Shown here piece by piece: positions 61,901 to 64,000 of a stretch of 64,000 nt of DNA. A program made the translations under genes and the position numbers. The notes below the pieces were generated by a model, which did no database searches, was not told the origin of the DNA, and saw nothing but the letters and a program-made list of their open reading frames with translations. Numbering within the stretch: the stretch's first letter is position 1; each line of letters begins with the position of its first letter. Source of the stretch: Acidobacteriota bacterium (lineage in GTDB: Bacteria > Acidobacteriota > Terriglobia > Terriglobales > Acidobacteriaceae). Where the stretch lies: assembly GCA_016196065.1 (NCBI GenBank), contig JACPYL010000010.1:248001-312000 (forward strand). Reading direction: 5' to 3'.

Positions 61901-64000
61901 CATCTCGCTGGTCGTGCAGGTGAACGCGAGCACGCCCTCGGGCACAGTTATTTCGGACACAGCATCGGTGAGCGCGGCGACAAGCGATCCGAATGGGAGC
62001 AACAACAGCGCGACTGCGACCGTCACAGTCGGCACTGGAACCAGCGCCGACGTCTCGATCACGAAGTCGGCATCCCCCAGTCCGGTGAATCAGGGCAATC
62101 TGCTGACCTACACGCTGATCGTTACCAACAACGGACCTGCCAGCGCGACCAACGTGACCGCCGTTGACGTGTTGCCGTCATCGCTGAAATTCATTTCGGC
62201 GACCACCAATGTCGGGAGTTGTTCGCAGGCAGCCAACACCGTCACCTGCCAGCTCTTGACGATGGCGAACGCGGCGACCGCCACCATCAGTATCGTGGTT
62301 ACGCCTCTGAGTTCGACGGTCGTAACCAACTCGGCGATGGTGACTGCCGATCAGACCGATGGTACTGCCGGAAACAATGTCGCTAGTGCGACCACGCTGG
62401 TCACGGCTCCCACAGGTATTCATCTGCAATCGTTGACCGCCGAGGCAACTTCCCAGGGCGTCGTAATGCGCTGGAAGACGGCGGGAGAACTGAACAATCT
62501 CGGCTTCAATGTGTATCGCGAGCAGGATGGCGAACGCGTGCGCCTGAATCCCACGCTGGTGGCGGGATCGGCTTTGATGATGCGCGGCTATCTGGAAAAA
62601 CATGCCGGTAAGAGCTACGTGTGGATCGATCCATCGGCCAGTCCGGGCAGTTCTTACTGGCTGGAAGATGTGGATCTCAATGGGGAGCGCACGTTCCACG
62701 GCCCGGTGACCGCGAGCCTGACAGGATTTTCGGCGCGCGCTGTTGCCTCGCCGACCATGAGTGAATTTGCATCGCGTACGGCGACCGCTGCTCCTGCGAG
62801 TCGAGTGGTCGAGAATGCGCAGAGACTGGGTGCGCCTGCACCCGGGCAGTCGGACCTGCAATTCGATCTGGCCGCGCATTTCGCGGTCAAGATCATGGTT
62901 GACCACGAAGGCTGGTACCGAGTTACGCAGCCCGAACTGGTCGCGGCAGGATGGAGTGGCAACGCTGATGCGAGCAAGCTGCGATTGTTCGCCGAGGCAG
63001 TGGAGCAGCCGATTCTGGTTACCGGCGCGGATAACGGACAATTTGGTTCGATGGCGGCGATCGAGTTCTACGCCACCGGCATGGACACGCCCTTCACGGG
63101 CACACGCGCCTACTGGCTGATTGCCGGAGACCAGGCTGGGTTGCGTGTCGGCAGCTTCAACGAATTGCCAAGTGGATCAAACTATCCGCAGCAGATTACG
63201 CAAACCGTGGAACTCCGCCAGCGCTCCACCTATTTCGCGGCGCTCATCAATTCTGCCGACAACAACTTCTTCGGCGCGCTGGTTTCGTCCACACCGATTG
63301 ATCAGGCGATTGCGACTCCGCATGTGTCGGCGAGCGGTAATTCGTCTCCGCGCTTCGAGCTGGTACTCCAGGGCGTTGGAGACGGCGTACCACACAACGT
63401 GAAGGTCGCACTGAATGGTCTCGACCTCGGACGCATAGCGTTCTCCGGACAGACGCAGGGCAAACTAGTCGTGAACCTGGCGCCAGGTTTGCTGCTGGAT
63501 TCAAATACGGTGACGCTCACCGCGCAGGACGGCGACAGCGATATCAGCCTGGTAGACCACATCACCATTACCTATCCACGCAGCGTCGCTGCGGACGACG
63601 ATCATCTCAGGCTTACGACGCGAGCCGGTACGCCGTTGCAGATTGCGAATTTCCAGGAAACGACGGTCCGCGTCTTCGACATCACGGCGGCCACAAAGCC
63701 CGTGGAATTGGCGACACGCATGGTGTCGGGTGGTGACGGTTCTTACGCGGTGCAGGTACAAGTGCCCTTCTCGCCTTCTGGCAAACATACGCTTCTTGCG
63801 CTCGGAGCGAGCCAGATCGCCAAGGCGGCGCAGTTGGTGGCGAACCAGCCATCGCAGTGGCACAGCCCGCAAGCGGGAGCCCAGGTCGTTGTGATAGCGC
63901 ATCCATCGCTTGCGGATGGGATTGCTCCGCTCGCCGATCTACGCCGTCAACAGGGCCGCACAGTCTCGGTCGTTCTTACAGACGACATCTATGACGAATT
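55950..64000 (+). CDS. Giant fusion: S26 peptidase-like domain, DUF11 repeats, start of a C25 peptidase (runs off the edge)
   Basis: One frame, open without a stop from GTG 55950 to the window end (2683 codons). GTG is preceded by GGAG and overlaps the kinase gene by 17 bases. Residues 1-112 resemble an S26 signal peptidase: GRSMLP (Ser36), AHRLI (His74) and GDAGQESD, the Ser-His type. Residues about 125-158 are basic then hydrophobic (SLTLFASALVLVASC), a signal-anchor or an internal secretory signal. Residues 159-375 are an adhesin-like beta domain, 376-490 a DUF11 domain, 494-975 a Gly-rich repeat, and then nine DUF11 repeats about 130 residues apart until about 2155. The end has a FnIII-like domain, then HPSLADGIAPLADLRRQQGR and DDIYDEF, the opening of a C25 (gingipain-like) domain. 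No internal ATG/GTG before the hydrophobic segment has a good ribosome site. Confidence 0.78.
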   Translation, partial: MSSTTEQRGDSVLFEQLSRGLLSSGHHVRFQARGRSMLPLIQDGENLRVESVPPKRLRVGDIVVAKTPRGLRAHRLIFKDLTRDCFLTRGDAGQESDPPISAQHIIGRVVLSTRSRLRAHLHFLTQRLIREGRRWRRSLTLFASALVLVASCTLLQAQVVFDSVTTGAARPNTAGNTNITFAHNTANVANRLLVVGVSMNISGNTGATVTGVTYNAVALTKLGIHNDAGNTRRVEIWYLVAPAVGNLNVIVSVNLPIAARVGVTAGAMTFTGVDQTLPLSAMVSNDGAAGNFSQLDIPSGTNQIVFDTLAAAATSAITKGPSQTQQWNLNSTNNGASDVQGFGSTNVGAASVPMSETFSAATNWSVAGASVQPLQADVGVTLVQNGAAMLGNNLTYTITVTNNGPTTATGVTLTDTLAAGLVLVSATPSQGSCSGTGPINCPLGSLAGGASATVTVVASAAAIGFYANTASVTATQPDLNTGNNSYTAVGVVQSNTCASPANLGNGGTLGGVVNTYYPATASVTAGTANTTIPVGTARGAVATIAAGDLLLVMQMQDASINSTNTASYGNGATGAGFTTINNAGNYEFVKATGPIAGSAIPIAGSGVNSGLIYSYTIAAATGTKGKSTFQVIRVPQYATASLSSTLTASAWDGTSGGVLVLDIAGALTLNSATVSVDGLGFRGAGALQLNGGVGGANTDYVHTSPATYTGTVTAGVDGGKGEGAAGTPLWVQSAGSFLSTGTDGYPNGGMARGAPANAGGGGTDGDQVVNQQNAGGGGAGNGGIGGSGGDSWQSTLGIGGLGGATFPSTLSRISLGGGGGGGSRNNSDGDNQASSGAAGGGLILIRAGSLTGTATLTANGATAYAGTLNDAGGGGGAGGTVVVLSAGGGEGGLTVQARGGVGGNSWTAQAFALNQRHGPGGGGGGGVVYLTGAGSISVTGGLNGITLNPGVAYGATAGSSGIAVTNAQIAQGSGTQSGAGCIPDMAISKSHAGSFVRGSAVTYSVVVSNVGTFGASTGLVTVNDTLPLGVVPSSASGAGWSCAVAQQTVSCIRADALAAAAVYPTITINGTVSQSAPNTVVNSATVSGGGELNLLNDTATDVAASVTSVSDLVVANSGSPNPVIAGNNITYTQTVTNSGPSDATGVTFVETIPANTLLQTITAPAGWVCSNPGQTGTIVCTNADLAPGTPAVFTIVVKVNVGTPNGTVITDTVSASSGVSDPTATNNSATVTTIVGTTAQADLSITNAASPNPVTVGNNITYTQVVTNTGSAAATTATYFDTVPANTTFQAYTFPVGWSCSTPIVGGTGNVTCTNPSVAAGSTGNFQLQVKVNVGVAGGTVITDTATVGAANDPNAGNNSATVTDVVATATQADVTLSTTTTPSGSVLSGDNLTYNQVITNNGPATATSLSFTEATPANTTFQSVIPPAGWTCVTPAVGATGTVTCTAVSLAAGSVANISMTVNVNAATANNTTLTATSSVTSATSDPNAANNTTTVNTTALAAVNLTVTNSGAPSPITAGANITYTQTVANKGPGNASTVSFSQTVPANSTFVSGTTPPGWTCTFPAVGGTGNINCTIPTLAPATTTNFQVVVKVNAGTPAGTIIADTATVTTTTRDTVPGDNSVTVNIAVGTAGQADLRVTNAGTPDPVTAGNNITYTQVATNGGPGTATAATFTGSTPANTTFVSLPTPAGWSCTTPAVGGTGAITCNIGSLANAATATFVLTVKVNSNTPVGTLITDTAAINSIITPDPNPGNNSASSTVAVGTSADLSITNSDTPDPVIAGNNITYTQVLTNPGPSNAANVTFSETIPANTNFQTFTPPVGWACNTIPVGGTGTLTCTIASLAPGTTNFPAAVQVNAGTAAGTTITDTVSVSSSTDTNTANNTATTTTTVATAGQADLAVTNTPSASSVPAGSNITYTQTVTNNGPAASNTLTFTETIPANTTFQSIAAGAWACSTPAVGGTGTVSCTLATLAAAASSPISLVVQVNASTPSGTVISDTASVSAATSDPNGSNNSATATVTVGTGTSADVSITKSASPSPVNQGNLLTYTLIVTNNGPASATNVTAVDVLPSSLKFISATTNVGSCSQAANTVTCQLLTMANAATATISIVVTPLSSTVVTNSAMVTADQTDGTAGNNVASATTLVTAPTGIHLQSLTAEATSQGVVMRWKTAGELNNLGFNVYREQDGERVRLNPTLVAGSALMMRGYLEKHAGKSYVWIDPSASPGSSYWLEDVDLNGERTFHGPVTASLTGFSARAVASPTMSEFASRTATAAPASRVVENAQRLGAPAPGQSDLQFDLAAHFAVKIMVDHEGWYRVTQPELVAAGWSGNADASKLRLFAEAVEQPILVTGADNGQFGSMAAIEFYATGMDTPFTGTRAYWLIAGDQAGLRVGSFNELPSGSNYPQQITQTVELRQRSTYFAALINSADNNFFGALVSSTPIDQAIATPHVSASGNSSPRFELVLQGVGDGVPHNVKVALNGLDLGRIAFSGQTQGKLVVNLAPGLLLDSNTVTLTAQDGDSDISLVDHITITYPRSVAADDDHLRLTTRAGTPLQIANFQETTVRVFDITAATKPVELATRMVSGGDGSYAVQVQVPFSPSGKHTLLALGASQIAKAAQLVANQPSQWHSPQAGAQVVVIAHPSLADGIAPLADLRRQQGRTVSVVLTDDIYDE

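Noticed and set aside
59200-62100. Repeats of about 395 bases in the DUF11 region as an assembly artefact
   Set aside because: The copies differ at many codons and the frame stays open, so they are real diverged domain repeats.

Overview
The window looks like chromosomal DNA from an acidobacterium (Acidobacteriota, Terriglobia-like). This is inferred from gene content and style, not from a marker gene: GC-rich coding sequence, a CadC-like winged-helix/TPR regulator, paired DUF1800 and DUF1501 genes, two DUF4097 proteins, VCBS, DUF11 and gingipain-like secreted proteins, and many intergenic palindromes. No rRNA, tRNA, CRISPR array or phage module was seen. Core genes present are tsaE, fabI, glpX, pyrF, rlpA, thiD, aroA and nuoB.

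Layout. 1-5.1 kb: a TPR lipoprotein cut by the left edge, a PilZ protein, tsaE, a small protein, fabI and an MFS exporter. 5.2-5.9 kb: a REP-associated tyrosine transposase between two inverted REP palindromes; related palindromes lie at 3.8, 25.6 and 44.4 kb. 5.9-9.8 kb: a four-gene overlapping operon (ECF sigma factor, zinc anti-sigma factor, B-box membrane protein, DUF4097 protein) behind an ECF-like promoter. 10-22 kb: a VCBS-repeat protein, a membrane-anchored winged-helix regulator, glpX, a glutaryl-CoA dehydrogenase-like enzyme, a methyltransferase, a peptidase and a propeller-like secreted protein. 22-36 kb: small zinc-ribbon proteins, pyrF-rlpA, an AT-rich island, thiD, TPR and PspC proteins, aroA, a SAM methyltransferase, and a lone nuoB next to a Rieske ferredoxin. 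35-44 kb: two DUF1800/DUF1501 pairs in opposite orientation around a PilZ gene. 44-53 kb: AsmA, an M20 peptidase, an amidohydrolase, an HtrA protease and a CpsB-like phosphatase.

53.1-64 kb is the most interesting region: a compact RiPP-type cassette made of a PqqD-like recognition protein, a radical SAM/SPASM enzyme, a 58-residue precursor with three cysteines in its C-terminal third, and an HprK-like P-loop protein. These lead by overlap into one continuous reading frame of at least 2683 codons. That frame begins with an S26-type signal-peptidase-like domain, passes through one hydrophobic segment, carries about ten DUF11 repeats and enters what looks like a C25 (gingipain-like) peptidase domain at the right edge. 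I infer a ribosomal peptide pathway coupled to a giant surface or secreted protein.

A second possibly undescribed signal is dispersed over the window: at least eleven intergenic arrays of degenerate 7-base units (often of the form GCTNNNR, GTCGNNN or GTTNYCR). Most are arranged as two inverted arms, and most abut or even include the stop codon of a neighbouring gene. Unit sequence differs from locus to locus while the 7-base period is kept.
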